64,000 nucleotides of DNA from CAVZYN01 sp963779515 (lineage in GTDB: Bacteria > Pseudomonadota > Alphaproteobacteria > Rhizobiales > Hyphomicrobiaceae): contig CAVZYN010000011.1 in the NCBI GenBank assembly GCA_963779515.1, positions 62,001-126,000 of the forward strand, written 5' to 3'. Positions 36,801 to 47,875 of this stretch are shown piece by piece (the first letter of the stretch is position 1; every line of letters begins with the position of its first letter). The notes under the pieces are model-generated. The model was not told where the DNA came from, searched no databases, and saw only the letters and a program-made list of their open reading frames with translations. The position numbers were made by a program, and so were the translations under genes.

Positions 36801-39800
36801 CCATCGGCACGCCGTTCACGGTGGCCGGCGGCGGCGTTCTGACGTTGAACGCCGACGGCAGCTACACCTTCGCACCCGGCACCGCCTACAACGGCCTCGA
36901 CGTCACCGAGACCGCGACCGAGACGATCAGCTATACCATCGACGACGGCAACGGCGGTTTTGACACGGCACTGCTGGTTATCACCATCAATGGCGCCAAC
37001 GACACGCCCGTCGTCATTGATCCGCTGAATCCCGGCACGCCCGAAAACCCGATCCCCGCCACCGATCCGTTGAACATCATCCCCGATGTCGCGGCGACCG
37101 ACGGCGCCAGCCCCGTGACCATCGACGTGACGGATTACATCGTCGATCCCGACGGCGAACCGCTGACCTTCGCGGCAACGGGCCTGCCCGTGGGCCTCTC
37201 GATCGATCCCGTGAGCGGTCTCATCACCGGCGCGATCGATCCCGACGCCTCCCAAGGCGGCGACGATCCCGTCGCGGCACCCGGCGTCTATCTCGTCACC
37301 ATCACCGCCACCGATCCGGATGGCGCGCTGGTCACGACGACGATCACCTACACGATCACCAACCTCGCGCCGGTGGCGCAGGATGACGCCGCAAGCGCCG
37401 GCGAAGATGCGGCAGGCATCGCCGGCAACGTCATCACCGACGCATTGACCGGCGACGCCGACACCGCCCCCGACAGCGATCCCGTGACCGTGTCGCTGGC
37501 CGAACAGGCCGGCACTCCGATCACCATCGGCACGCCGTTCACGGTGGCCGGCGGCGGCGTTCTGACGTTGAACGCCGACGGCAGCTACACCTTCGCACCC
37601 GGCACCGCCTACAACGGCCTCGATGTCACCGAGACCGCGACCGAGACGGTTCTCTACACCATCGACGACGGCAACGGCGGCACCGATACGGCACTGCTCG
37701 TCATCACCATCAATGGCGCCAACGACACGCCCGTCGTCATCGATCCGCTGAATCCCGGCACGCCCGAAAACCCGATCCCCGCCACCGATCCATTGAACAT
37801 CATCCCCGATGTCGCGGCGACCGACGGCGCCAGCCCCGTGACCATCGACGTGACGGATTACATCGTCGATCCCGACGGCGAACCGCTGACCTTCGCGGCA
37901 ACGGGCCTGCCCGTGGGTCTCTCGATCGATCCCGTGAGCGGTCTCATCACCGGCGCGATCGATCCCGACGCCTCCCAAGGCGGCGACGATCCCGTCGCGG
38001 CACCTGGCGTCTATCTCGTCACCATCACCGCCACCGATCCGGATGGCGCGCTGGTCACGACGACGATCACCTACACGATCACCAACCTCGCGCCGGTGGC
38101 GCAGGATGACGCCGCAAGCGCCGGCGAAGATGCGGCAGGCATCGCCGGCAACGTCATCACCGACGCATTGACCGGCGACGCCGACACCGCCCCCGACAGC
38201 GATCCCGTGACCGTGTCGCTGGCCGAACAGGCCGGCACTCCGATCACCATCGGCACGCCGTTCACGGTGGCCGGCGGCGGCGTTTTGACGCTCAACGCCG
38301 ACGGCAGCTACACCTTCGCCCCCGGCACCGCCTACAACGGCCTCGACGTCACCGAGACCGCGACCGAGACGGTTCTCTACACCATCGACGACGGCAACGG
38401 CGGCACCGATACGGCACTGCTCGTCATCACCATCAATGGCGCCAACGACACGCCGGTCGTGATCGATCCGCTGAACCCCGGCACGCCCGCGAATCCGATC
38501 CCCGCCACCGATCCATTGAACATCATCCCCGATGTCGCGACGACCGACGGCGCCAGCCCCGTGACCATCGACGTGACGGATTACATCGTCGATCCCGACG
38601 GCGAACCGCTGACCTTCGCGGCAACGGGCCTGCCCGTGGGCCTGCTCGATCGATCCCGTGAGCGGTCTCATCACCGGCGCGATCGATCCCGACGCCTCCC
38701 AAGGCGGCGACGATCCCGTCGCGGCACCTGGCGTCTATCTCGTCACCATCACCGCCACCGATCCGGATGGCGCGCTGGTCACGACGACGATCACCTACAC
38801 GATCACCAACCTCGCGCCGGTGGCGCAGGATGACGCCGCAAGCGCCGGCGAAGATGCGGCAGGCATCGCCGGCAACGTCATCACCGACGCATTGACCGGC
38901 GACGCCGACACCGCCCCCGACAGCGATCCCGTGACCGTGTCGCTGGCCGAACAGGCCGGCACTCCGATCACCATCGGCACGCCGTTCACGGTGGCCGGCG
39001 GCGGCGTTCTGACGCTCAACGCCGACGGCAGCTACACCTTCGCCCCCGGCACCGCCTACAACGGCCTCGACGTCACCGAGACCGCGACCGAGACGGTTCT
39101 CTACACCATCGACGACGGCAACGGCGGCACCGATACGGCGACTGCTCGTCATCACCATCAATGGCGCCAACGACACGCCGGTCGTGATCGATCCGCTGAA
39201 CCCCGGCACGCCCGCAAATCCGATCCCCGCCACCGATCCATTGAACATCATCCCCGATGTCGCGACGACCGACGGCGCCAGCCCCGTGACCATCGACGTG
39301 ACGGATTACATCGTCGATCCCGACGGCGAACCGCTGACCTTCGCGGCAACGGGCCTGCCCGTGGGCCTCTCGATCGATCCCGTGAGCGGTCTCATCACCG
39401 GCGCGATCGATCCCGACGCCTCCCAAGGCGGCGACGATCCCGTCGCGGCACCTGGCGTCTATCTCGTCACCATCACCGCCACCGATCCGGATGGCGCGCT
39501 GGTCACGACGACGATCACCTACACGATCACCAACCTCGCGCCGGTGGCGCAGGATGACGCCGCAAGCGCCGGCGAAGATGCGGCAGGCATCGCCGGCAAC
39601 GTCATCACCGACGCATTGACCGGCGACGCCGACACCGCCCCCGACAGCGATCCCGTGACCGTGTCGCTGGCCGAACAGGCCGGCACTCCGATCACCATCG
39701 GCACGCCGTTCACGGTGGCCGGCGGCGGCGTTTTGACGCTCAACGCCGACGGCAGCTACACCTTCGCCCCCGGCACCGCCTACAACGGCCTCGACGTCAC

Positions 39801-42800
39801 CGAGACCGCGACCGAGACGGTTCTCTACACCATCGACGACGGCAACGGCGGCACCGATACGGCACTGCTCGTCATCACCATCAATGGCGCCAACGACACG
39901 CCCGTCGTGATCGATCCGCTGAACCCCGGCACGCCCGCAAATCCGATCCCCGCCACCGATCCGTTGAACATCATCCCCGATGTAACGCGACGAACGACGG
40001 CGCCAGGCGCTGACCCCGATCGACGTCGACAGATTACATCGTCGATCCGGATGGCGAACCACTGACGTTTGTCGTTGGCGCCACCACGCCATCTTGGATC
40101 AGCATCAATCCGGTCACGGGCGAAATCACCGGCACCCCGCCGGCGGATGCGTCGCAATCAACCAACACCGGCAATCCCGGCGAATATTTCATCACGATCA
40201 CCGCAACCGATCCCGATGGCGAGAGCGTAACGACGACCGTGACGCTGACCATCGTCAACCTTCCACCGGTCGCGAACAATGACACGGCCACGCTATCCGA
40301 GGACGGCCCGGCCGCCACCGGCAACGTCATCACTGACGCCCTGACCGGCGACGCCGACACAGCTCCCGACAGCGATCCTCTGACGGTCACCGCGATCAAC
40401 GGCGATCCTTCGCTGGTTGGCGCGCCCGTGGCTGGTTCGACCGGCGGCACGTTCACGCTCAACCCCGATGGCTCCTGGACATTCGATCCGGGCCAGGACT
40501 TCCAGAACCTCACACCAGGCGCGACGCGCGAGACGGTGATCTCGTATCGTGTGTCTGACGGCCAGGGCGGCACCGCTGAAGCAACGATCACGGTCACGGT
40601 GACGGGCGCCAACGACGCGCCGGTCGCGCTCGGTCCGATCACGGCTGAGACGGGCGTCGAAGGCACGCCGATCGCACCAATCGCGACGGCGCCTGCGTTC
40701 GAGAACCCAACCAACATCTCACTCACGTTCTCGGCAACCAACCTGCCTGAAGGCCTGACCATCGATCCGGTGACGGGCATCATCTCTGGTACGCCCGCGA
40801 ACGACGCGTCTGAACAGGGCCCGTATGTGGTCCTGGTGACGGCGGTCGGCCCGAACGGCGAGACGGCGACGATCCCGGTTCAGATCGCCATCACCAACCC
40901 GGCGCCTGTCGCGGTTGCTGACAACGCCGCGACTCCGGCGGATACGCCGGTGGTACTGGCGCCGCTTGTCAACGACACGGATGCCGACGGCGACGTGCTG
41001 ACGGTGACGGCGGTGACGCCCGCCGCCAACGGCACGGCAACGTTGAACCCGAATGGCACGATCACGTATGTGCCGGCTCCAGGCTTCGTTGGCACGGAGA
41101 CGCTCACGTACGCGATCACGGATGCGCAGGGTCAGCCCTCGCTCGCGACGATCACCATCGTTGTCGGCGCCCCGCCCGCGGACGCGCCGGTTGTTGCCGG
41201 CACGGTTCCGGCGCAGACCGGCACGGATGATCAACCGATCACGCCGATCGACGCCGCAGGTCTCTTCACCGATCCGGATAGCCAGCCGCTGACGTTCACG
41301 GCGACGGGCTTGCCGCCCGGCCTCGCGATCGATCCGGTGACGGGTATCATTACCGGCACGCTCGAGCCTGATGCATCTGTGAGCGGTCCATACCCGATCA
41401 CCGTGACCGGCGTTGATCCGGACGGCAACCAGGTCTCGACCACGTTCGTGCTGGGTGTGTTGAACCCGGCACCTGTTGCGGCTGACGATACGGCCGAAAC
41501 CCCGATGAACCTGCCGGTCGTGATCGGCGCCATGGGCAACGACAGTGATCCGGACGGCGATGCGCTTCAGGTGACATATGCCTCTGATCCCGCCAACGGC
41601 TCTGTGACGATCAACCCGGATGGCACGCTCACCTATAGCCCCGACGCGAACTTTGCCGGCACGGATACGTTCTCTTACACCGTCTCTGACGGCGAAGGCG
41701 GCACGTCGGTTGCGACCGTCACTGTCTACGTCGGTGTGCCGAACCCTGATGCTCCGGTTGTGACAGGTCAGCTGACGGCGCTCGGCGTCGATGGCTCGCC
41801 CATCTCGCCGATCAACATCGGCGCGACGATCACGCACCCGAACGGTGATCCGCTGGCGTTCTCGGCGACAGGTCTGCCTGAAGGTCTTGCGATCGATCCT
41901 GTCACGGGCATCATCACTGGCACGCTCGAGCCCGGTGCCTCGACGGATGGACCGTTCCCGATCCTCGTGACGGCGGTTGACCCCGCCGGCAACCAGGTGA
42001 CCACCACGGTTGTCCTGACGGCGGCGAACCCGCTGCCCGCTGCCGGGGACGACACGGCTGGTACGGCCGTCGATCAGCCTGTCACCGTCGGCGTTCTCGC
42101 CAACGATCACGATTCCGACGGCGACGTCATCACCGTCACGGCGGCAACCGATCCGGTCAACGGCGCGGTCGTGATCAACCCGAACGGCACCATCACGTAC
42201 ACGCCGGACGCGGGCTTCACCGGCACGGATACGTTCACTTACACGATCACGGACGCGGATGGCACGACCACGACGGCAACTGTTACGGTCAACGTCGGCA
42301 CGCCGTCGCCGCTTGCCGCCAGCCCGGCGATTGCACCGATCACCGGCACGGACGGCCAGCCGATCACGCCGGTGGTTGTCGGCCCTGCGTTCGGCGATCC
42401 CGATGCGCTGGATACGATCACGCTCTCCGTCGATCCGGCCATGCTGCCGCCCGGCCTCGTGTTCGATCCTCTGACGGGCACGTTCTCCGGCACGCCTGCG
42501 AACACCGCCAGCCAGGGCGCGACGCCGGGCGAACCAGCCGGCACCTACATCGTGCCGGTGGTCGCGACCGACGCCAATGGTCTCACCACCACCACCTACG
42601 TCACCTTCAGCTTCACCAACCTGCCGCCAGTCGCGATGGATGACGTTGGCACGGTGTTCGAGGATACCACGATCACCGGCAACGTCATCACCGACGCCCT
42701 GACCGCCGACGCCGACACCGCCCCCGACAGCGATCCGCTGACGGTGACGGCCTACTCCGTCGCCGGCCTCCCGGGTCCGATCGCCGCCGGAACGCCCGTG

Positions 42801-43892
42801 CTCATTCCGAGCATCGGCACGTTGGTGATCAATTCCGATGGGTCTTACACGTTTACGCCAATGCTGAACTATAACGGTCCGGTCCCACTGATCACCTACA
42901 CGCTCTCGGACGGCAATGGTGGCAGCGATACAGCGACATTGACGCTGACCGTCTCGCCCGTGAACGACGCGCCGCTGCTGACCGCCCCATCCGCCGTATC
43001 GGGCGTGCAGAACACGGGGCTTCCAGCCGATCAGTTGGCGATCCCGGGTGTCACCATTGCCGACATCGACTCCGCGACCGCGCCCGTGCGCGTCACTCTC
43101 AACGTCGCGCATGGAACGCTGTCGCTGCCCCCCGGCAGTGGCGTCGCCATGGTGCTCAGTGACAATGGCAAGACGATCACGTTGACCGGCACGCCAGCCG
43201 ATATCAACGCCGCGTTGGCCACACTACGCTACATCGGCGACTTCGGCTTCCACGGCGCCGACGCGCTCGACATCACGGTCGACGACATCGCCAACGGCGG
43301 TGCCGGCGGCGCACGGACCGCCATACAGACCATGGCGATCTCTGTTGCCGAGGTGGCCTTGCAAAACGTGTCATCGATTGCCGGTGCCCCGCTCAGCATG
43401 CTGCCCGACAGCATCGATGTCGTCACACCCACGCCCGGCGAGATCGATGTCTTGTATCCGAACAACACCTTCATTCATTACGTTGTCACGGATCACGCCC
43501 ATTACATCGATCGCCAGTACGGCGTCGGTGACGGCAGCGTGATGATTGCCAACACCATTGCGACGGCTGCCGATCCGTCGCTCGACAATGCCGGCCTGCT
43601 CGCGACGTCACGTGGGACCGGGATCGAACTATGGCCCAACTTCGCGGGGTCAGAGGACAAAGAGGTGCCGCGCGCCAATCCGCAAGACGATCCCGGGACG
43701 GCCACGCCGCCGGTGCGCAATGGCTTGCTCCGGCCGACGGATCCTTTGGCCGTCGACGTCGCGGCCTTGGATGACGCCGCGTTGGGACTCGATAGCGGCA
43801 CACCCGCCGCCATCCCGTTCGGCCGGGCGCTGCAGATGCGCGTGACCGCGTTTGATCGTGGCGCACGCCAATGGGCCCTCGATGCCGCGTAA
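30884..43892 (+). CDS. Giant repetitive surface protein (DUF4347, choice-of-anchor-L, TSP3, cadherin/Ig-like repeats), frame broken as read
   Basis: About 4,335 residues when three frame breaks are corrected; as read, the first frame gives about 2,600 native residues. No Sec signal; an LEPR-type N-terminal motif (LEPRTMYDAAAA, about 30-41). Then DUF4347 (31130-31620; HIVSHGDSGVLQLG, ILIYGCDVAAG), a choice-of-anchor-L-like domain (31640-32450; GFIFSFASDEYPEF), cadherin/VCBS-type repeats (EDTPATGN, FTPALNYNGPVP), two TSP3-like calcium loops (DSDGDGVANTTDIDDDNDG; 33460 and 34255), more repeats, four near-identical 241-residue units (37001-39894), then putative-Ig/cadherin pairs to 43300 and a unique C domain. 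Breaks: extra G at 38644 and 39140, and a scrambled stretch at 39980-40030. No RTX nonapeptides, LPXTG or autotransporter barrel. Probably an adhesin or matrix protein handled by the four genes downstream. Confidence 0.85.
37001..39980 (+). repeat. Four near-identical 723-base coding repeats plus a partial fifth
   Basis: Units start at 37001, 37724, 38447, 39172 and 39895 (each beginning GACACGCC(C/G)GTCGT). Spacing is exactly 723 bases (241 codons) except unit 3, which is 725 because of the two extra bases at 38644 and 39140. Units differ at only a few positions. The fifth unit matches for about 85 bases and then becomes scrambled at 39980-40030 before the frame resumes at DYIVDPDGEP. A related partial unit precedes unit 1 (36790-37000). 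Confidence 0.93.
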
Positions 43893-43915
43893 CTGCGCGC
43901 TTGCGACATGACGAG

Positions 43916-43942
43916 GGCCGGGGCGCAAGCTCCGGCCTTTTC
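43916..43942 (+). terminator. Rho-independent terminator after the giant surface protein gene
   Basis: Stem GGCCGGGGC (43916-43924) / GCTCCGGCC (43929-43937), one G-T pair, GCAA loop, followed by TTTTC. It lies 24 bases after the stop at 43892, so the giant gene and the tolC operon are probably separate transcription units. Confidence 0.85.
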
Positions 43943-44084
43943 GTTCCCAACCGCACCGGCATGTGAGGGCTTTTCCACTGTTGCGCGACGCTCGTGGACA
44001 ACTGCAACTAATTAGAGAATTCCATCACGAATCAACCTAAGGTTGTGAAATCGGCAAGTTCGTGACCAATTCGGGGGATTTCAT

Positions 44085-45660
44085 ATGTTGCGGTCCAAGT
44101 CCGCTTTCGCGGCAAATCAAGCAAAACGCGCCAATTCAACAGGTTTCGACACCATCCGTCGCTTGCTTCTGCGCACCACGGCGGTGGCGACACTCGCGCT
44201 GGCAGGCTGCGTCGGCCTCGATCCGGTCAGCGAGGAAGCTGTTGCAAATCGCGTCGGTGCCGATCTCGGCACCATGTACGCCGATCAGGCCCCTCTCGGC
44301 GGCCCCGTCGATCTCTACGAAGCGCTGGCACGCGGCATCAAATTCAATCTCGACAAGAAACTGAAATCGCTCGAGCGCGAGCTTGCGACCGATGGCCTGC
44401 GCCATACGGAAATCGGCTTCCTGCCGCAGCTCGCTGGCAACGCCGGCTGGCGCGCCCGCGACAGCTTCCGCGGATCCTCCAGCCGCTCGCTCATCACTGG
44501 CAACCAGTCGCTCGAAGTCTCGACCAGCGAGGACAAGCGCGTCCACGCCTTCGACCTTCAGGTCGTCTGGAACGTCCTGGATTTCGGCCTCACATATCTG
44601 CGCAGCAAGCAGGAAGCCGACAAGGTGATGATTGCGGAAGAGCGCCGCATCAAGGTCGTCCAGAACCTGGTGCAGGACATCCGCTACGCCTACTGGCGCG
44701 CCGTCGCCGCCGAAAATCTGATGCCGGAAGTTAACCGCACCATCGCCGAACTCAATCGTGCGATCCTGCGCTCCGAAGCAACCGCCAAGAGCGGCGTCGG
44801 CGAACCGTCCGACGAACTGAAGTCGCAGCGCCAGCTCGTCACCCACATGCGCGATCTGGTCGAGGTGCGCCGCAAGCTCGCGCTCGCGAAATCCGAACTC
44901 GCAGCCCTCATCAATGCGCCCGCCGGAACGCATCTGAAGGTTGCGGCGCCCGCCGCGCGCAAACTTGCCGTGCCGCGCCTGCGCGCCAACGTCGGCGATC
45001 TGGTCAACGTCGCACTGCAGAATCGCCCCGAGCTGCGCGAGGAAGACTATAAGCGCCGCATCGGCGAAACCGAGCTGAAGATGGTCTACGTCCGCCTCCT
45101 GCCCGGTATCGAATTCCGCGGCGGCCGCAACTACGACTTCGAACTCCTTCCTGTTCGAGAACCAGTGGTCGAGCGCTGGCCTCGCCATCACCAAGAATTT
45201 GATGGAATTGGCCTCCGCCCCGCGCAACATCGCCTTTGCCGAGCGCAACGTCGAAGTCGCCGATGCGCGCCGCATGGCCTTGTCGGCCGCCATCGCCGCG
45301 CAACTCCACATCTCGCTCGAACGCTTCGGCCTGGCCAACGAACTCTTCGATGTGGCGTCCCGCCTGCACCGCGTCGAAGGCGAACTCTCGGACGTCACGT
45401 CCCGGTCGTACGCCAACAAGGCGGCCTCCGAAGTCGATGCCCTCGAGGCGCGCTCGCGACGTCTCGTCACCGCGTTGCAATACTACGCCGCCTACGCCGA
45501 CGTGCAGAACGCTTACGGCCGCGTGCTCAACTCCGTCGGCGCCTATCGCTGGCCGGAAGGCATGGAGTCCGCCAGCGTCAAGGATCTGACCGTGCAAATG
45601 CGCACGCTCTTGCAGGATTGGCGCTCGCCCGTCCCCGAGATCAAGCTCGCGAGCAAGTGA
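44085..45660 (+). CDS. TolC-family outer-membrane efflux protein (lipoprotein), frame broken as read
   Basis: About 525 residues once an extra T near 45138 is removed. ATG 44085 follows GGGGG at 44073-44077. The N terminus has a basic lead and a lipoprotein-like signal (ATLALAGC, Cys42). Two TolC repeats: GFLPQLAGNAGW, FDLQVVWNVLDFGLTYLRSKQEAD (the tubular strand), long coiled helices (ENLMPEVNRTIAELNRAILRSE), and after the break NSFLFENQWSSAGLAITKNLMELASAP and a second helix pair ending EIKLASK. As read, the wrong frame runs without a stop straight into the next gene, which would give a false 812-residue fusion. It should form the outer-membrane channel of the system; the upstream 190 bases are AT-rich and likely hold its promoter. 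Confidence 0.85.
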
Positions 45661-45662
45661 GC

Positions 45663-46523
45663 ATGCGCAACGACGGCCCAAAGTCAGTACGCCTTGGCGG
45701 CTTTCCACGGGTCCGCCGGGTTACGGTGGCGGCGATCTCGATATTCGGGATCGTCACCATCGTCTGCGATGCGGACATTGCCCGTGGCGCTGGCCCGCAG
45801 CAGGTCGCGCCGGTTGCCAACGGCGAGCCGCCGGCCATGCCACGCAGCGCCAGCCGAATCCGTGGCCTCGTCGTCGCGCGCCAGCAGGCGACCATTTCCG
45901 CGGCCCTTCAGTCGACGGTGCTGAGCATCGGTCCCGAGAATGGCGAGCGCTTCGCCAAGGGCGACATCCTCGTCACCTTCGATTGCCGCATCCATCAGGC
46001 CGAGTTGCGGCGCGCCCGCGCCATCGCCGAAGCCGCCAAGGACACCCTCGACGCCAAGGTCTCGCTGGCATCGTCCGGTTCGATCGCGCGCTTGCAAGTC
46101 ACGCTCGCCGACGCGGAACTCAAGAAAGCCCGCGCCGACGTGATCGTTGCCGAAACGCGCGTCGCCTACTGCGACATTCCGGCCCCTTACGGCGGCCGCA
46201 TCGTGCGCCGCATCGCCAACGCGCACGAAACCGTCGCCGCCCGCGACCCGCTGATCGAGATCGTCGACGACAGCGCCTATGAAGTCCGCGCCTTCGTTCC
46301 CTCGCATTGGCTGGGTGTGATCCGCCCCGGATCCCCGCTCGTTCTTAAAATCGATGAAACCGGTGAAAGCCTGCCGCTGAAGGCGATCACCGTCGGCGCC
46401 ATGATCGACAACGTCAGCCAGCTCATCGAGGTGCGCGCCGCCGTCGACGGCAAGACCGCGGGCCTCGTTGCCGGCATGAGCGGCGATATCGAGCGCCCCG
46501 GCATCGCGGGTCTTGCACGATGA
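45663..46523 (+). CDS. HlyD-family periplasmic adaptor
   Basis: 286 residues from ATG 45663, two bases after the tolC stop. One N-terminal membrane segment (TVAAISIFGIVTIVCDA, 21-37) followed by a periplasmic body: first half of a barrel-sandwich (lipoyl-like) domain SALQSTVLSIGPENGERFAKGD, a helical hairpin of moderate length (ELRRARAIAEAAKDTLDAKVSL...LQVTLADAELKKARADVIVAE), the second lipoyl half VAYCDIPAPYGGRIVRRIANAHETVAARDPLIEI, and a beta-barrel domain ending VAGMSGDIERPG. Members bridge an inner-membrane component to TolC. The stop overlaps the next start (ATGA at 46520-46523), showing translational coupling. Confidence 0.88.
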   Translation: MRNDGPKSVRLGGFPRVRRVTVAAISIFGIVTIVCDADIARGAGPQQVAPVANGEPPAMPRSASRIRGLVVARQQATISAALQSTVLSIGPENGERFAKGDILVTFDCRIHQAELRRARAIAEAAKDTLDAKVSLASSGSIARLQVTLADAELKKARADVIVAETRVAYCDIPAPYGGRIVRRIANAHETVAARDPLIEIVDDSAYEVRAFVPSHWLGVIRPGSPLVLKIDETGESLPLKAITVGAMIDNVSQLIEVRAAVDGKTAGLVAGMSGDIERPGIAGLAR

Positions 46524-47875
46524 ATGCCGGGCCGCACACCAGCACCGCCTTGTCCAACCAGGTGATGGGCCTCGGCCGCCTCGCGCAATTGGAGTTGGAC
46601 GTGCGGCAAGCGGAAAGCCCGCTCGCGGTCGCCTTCATCGCCGCCAACGACACGCATCGGGTGGTCCCCTATGACCATGCTCTGGTGTGGCTGGCCGGCA
46701 CGGGCCGCATCGCTGCCATCTCGGGCGGCATGAAAATCGAGCCCAACGCGCCGCAGATCCGCTGGTACAGCGCGTGCGCGCGCCACCTTGCCGCATTGGC
46801 GGCCCCGTCCGGTATCGTGCCCGTCGACGCGGCCCTGTTGCCGGCCCGGCTCCGCACCGACGCGCCACGCCACCTGCCGGTGCACACCTGCTGGGTGCCC
46901 TGGCTCGGTCCCAGATCGCAGCAGGCCGGTGGCCTCTTCGTCGTGCGCGACACACCATTCACGGCCCCCGAGCAGCGTCTGCTGATGCGTCTCGGCGGCG
47001 CCTACGGCAGCGCCATCACTGCGCTGTCGGCGCCATCGGCCACACCGGCCGCCTGGTGGTCGCGCAAGCACTGCGTCATCGCCGCCGCTGTCGCCGCAAC
47101 GCTCCTGGTGCTCGCGCTGCCCATGCACGTCGTCGCCTTGGTCGAGGCAAAAGTCATCCCAGCCGAGCCGAAGATCGTCGCGGCTCCCATTGATGGCGTG
47201 ATCCAGCGGGTTCTTGTCGCCCCGAACGAAGCCGTCGAACCCGGTCGCCCGCTTGTCCGCTATGACACGACGGAATTGTCCGCCGCCGAGGACGTAGCCG
47301 CCCGTCGCGTCGATGTCCTGTTCGCCGATCGCCGCCGCGCCGAGGCCCAAGGCGTGCGCGATCCCAAGGCCCGCGCAGAAATCGGCGCATTGATGGCGCG
47401 ACTTGCCGAAGGCGAGATCGAATTCGCGCACGCCCAGCATCGCCGCGCGCGTGCGGTCGTGATGGCGCACGACGCCGGCGTCGCCCTCCTCGACGATCCC
47501 GTTGCCTGGGAAGGCCGGCCCGTCCGCGTCGGCGAGCGCATTCTCGCCATTGCCGATCCCCGCCGCGTTCGTCTGGAGATCTACCTGCCCGCCGAGGACG
47601 CGGTCGTCGCCGTGGCGGGCGCCGATGTCGATTTCTTCATGGCGGCCGAGCCAGCCAATCCCATCCGCGCGCGCCTGATGAAGATCAGCCACGAAGCCCG
47701 CACCCTCGCCAATCAGACCGTCGCCTTCGTCGCCGAAGCCGAATTCGACGCCAGCATCCCGCCACCGCGCCTCGGCCTCACGGGCACCGCCAAGATCTAC
47801 GGCGCCCGCGCGCCTTTCGCCTATCTCCTGGCGCGCAAGCCTCTCGCCGCGATCCGCCGCGTGTTGGGCCTGTGA
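46520..47875 (+). CDS. HlyD-like adaptor with N-terminal cytoplasmic GAF-like domain
   Basis: 451 residues from ATG 46520. Residues 15-170 form a soluble domain resembling GAF (AVAFIAANDTHRVVPYDHALVW, then LFVVRDTPFTAPEQRLLMRLGGAYGSAI as the closing helix), which would be in the cytoplasm. One membrane segment at about 186-206 (VIAAAVAATLLVLALPMHVV). The periplasmic part has a barrel-sandwich half (IVAAPIDGVIQRVLVAPNEAVEPG, 219-242), a short helical hairpin, and a terminal beta domain (LRLEIYLPAEDAVVAVAG). The hairpin is shorter than in ordinary HlyD. The cytoplasmic head could sense a ligand or contact the cargo. Overlaps its neighbours at both ends, so it is part of the operon. Confidence 0.78.
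   Translation: MNAGPHTSTALSNQVMGLGRLAQLELDVRQAESPLAVAFIAANDTHRVVPYDHALVWLAGTGRIAAISGGMKIEPNAPQIRWYSACARHLAALAAPSGIVPVDAALLPARLRTDAPRHLPVHTCWVPWLGPRSQQAGGLFVVRDTPFTAPEQRLLMRLGGAYGSAITALSAPSATPAAWWSRKHCVIAAAVAATLLVLALPMHVVALVEAKVIPAEPKIVAAPIDGVIQRVLVAPNEAVEPGRPLVRYDTTELSAAEDVAARRVDVLFADRRRAEAQGVRDPKARAEIGALMARLAEGEIEFAHAQHRRARAVVMAHDAGVALLDDPVAWEGRPVRVGERILAIADPRRVRLEIYLPAEDAVVAVAGADVDFFMAAEPANPIRARLMKISHEARTLANQTVAFVAEAEFDASIPPPRLGLTGTAKIYGARAPFAYLLARKPLAAIRRVLGL

Noticed and set aside
35600..38674. 1024-residue minus-strand open frame opposite the giant protein
   Set aside because: It mirrors the repeats of the plus-strand gene, is full of Gly/Arg/Asp/Val shadow composition, and has no domain; long antisense frames are expected in GC-rich repetitive coding DNA.
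37001..39980. Regular repeats considered as a CRISPR array
   Set aside because: Units are 723 bases, coding, contiguous and without short spacers; no cas genes are present.
30884..43892. RTX adhesin (LapA-like) with calcium nonapeptides
   Set aside because: No GGxGxDxUx repeats were found; calcium binding is more likely through TSP3 and cadherin-like loops.
44085..46523. An apparent 812-residue TolC-HlyD fusion
   Set aside because: The middle part (about 45140-45660) is Arg/His-rich shadow sequence; the proper TolC second half lies in another frame and ends at 45660, and HlyD has its own start at 45663.
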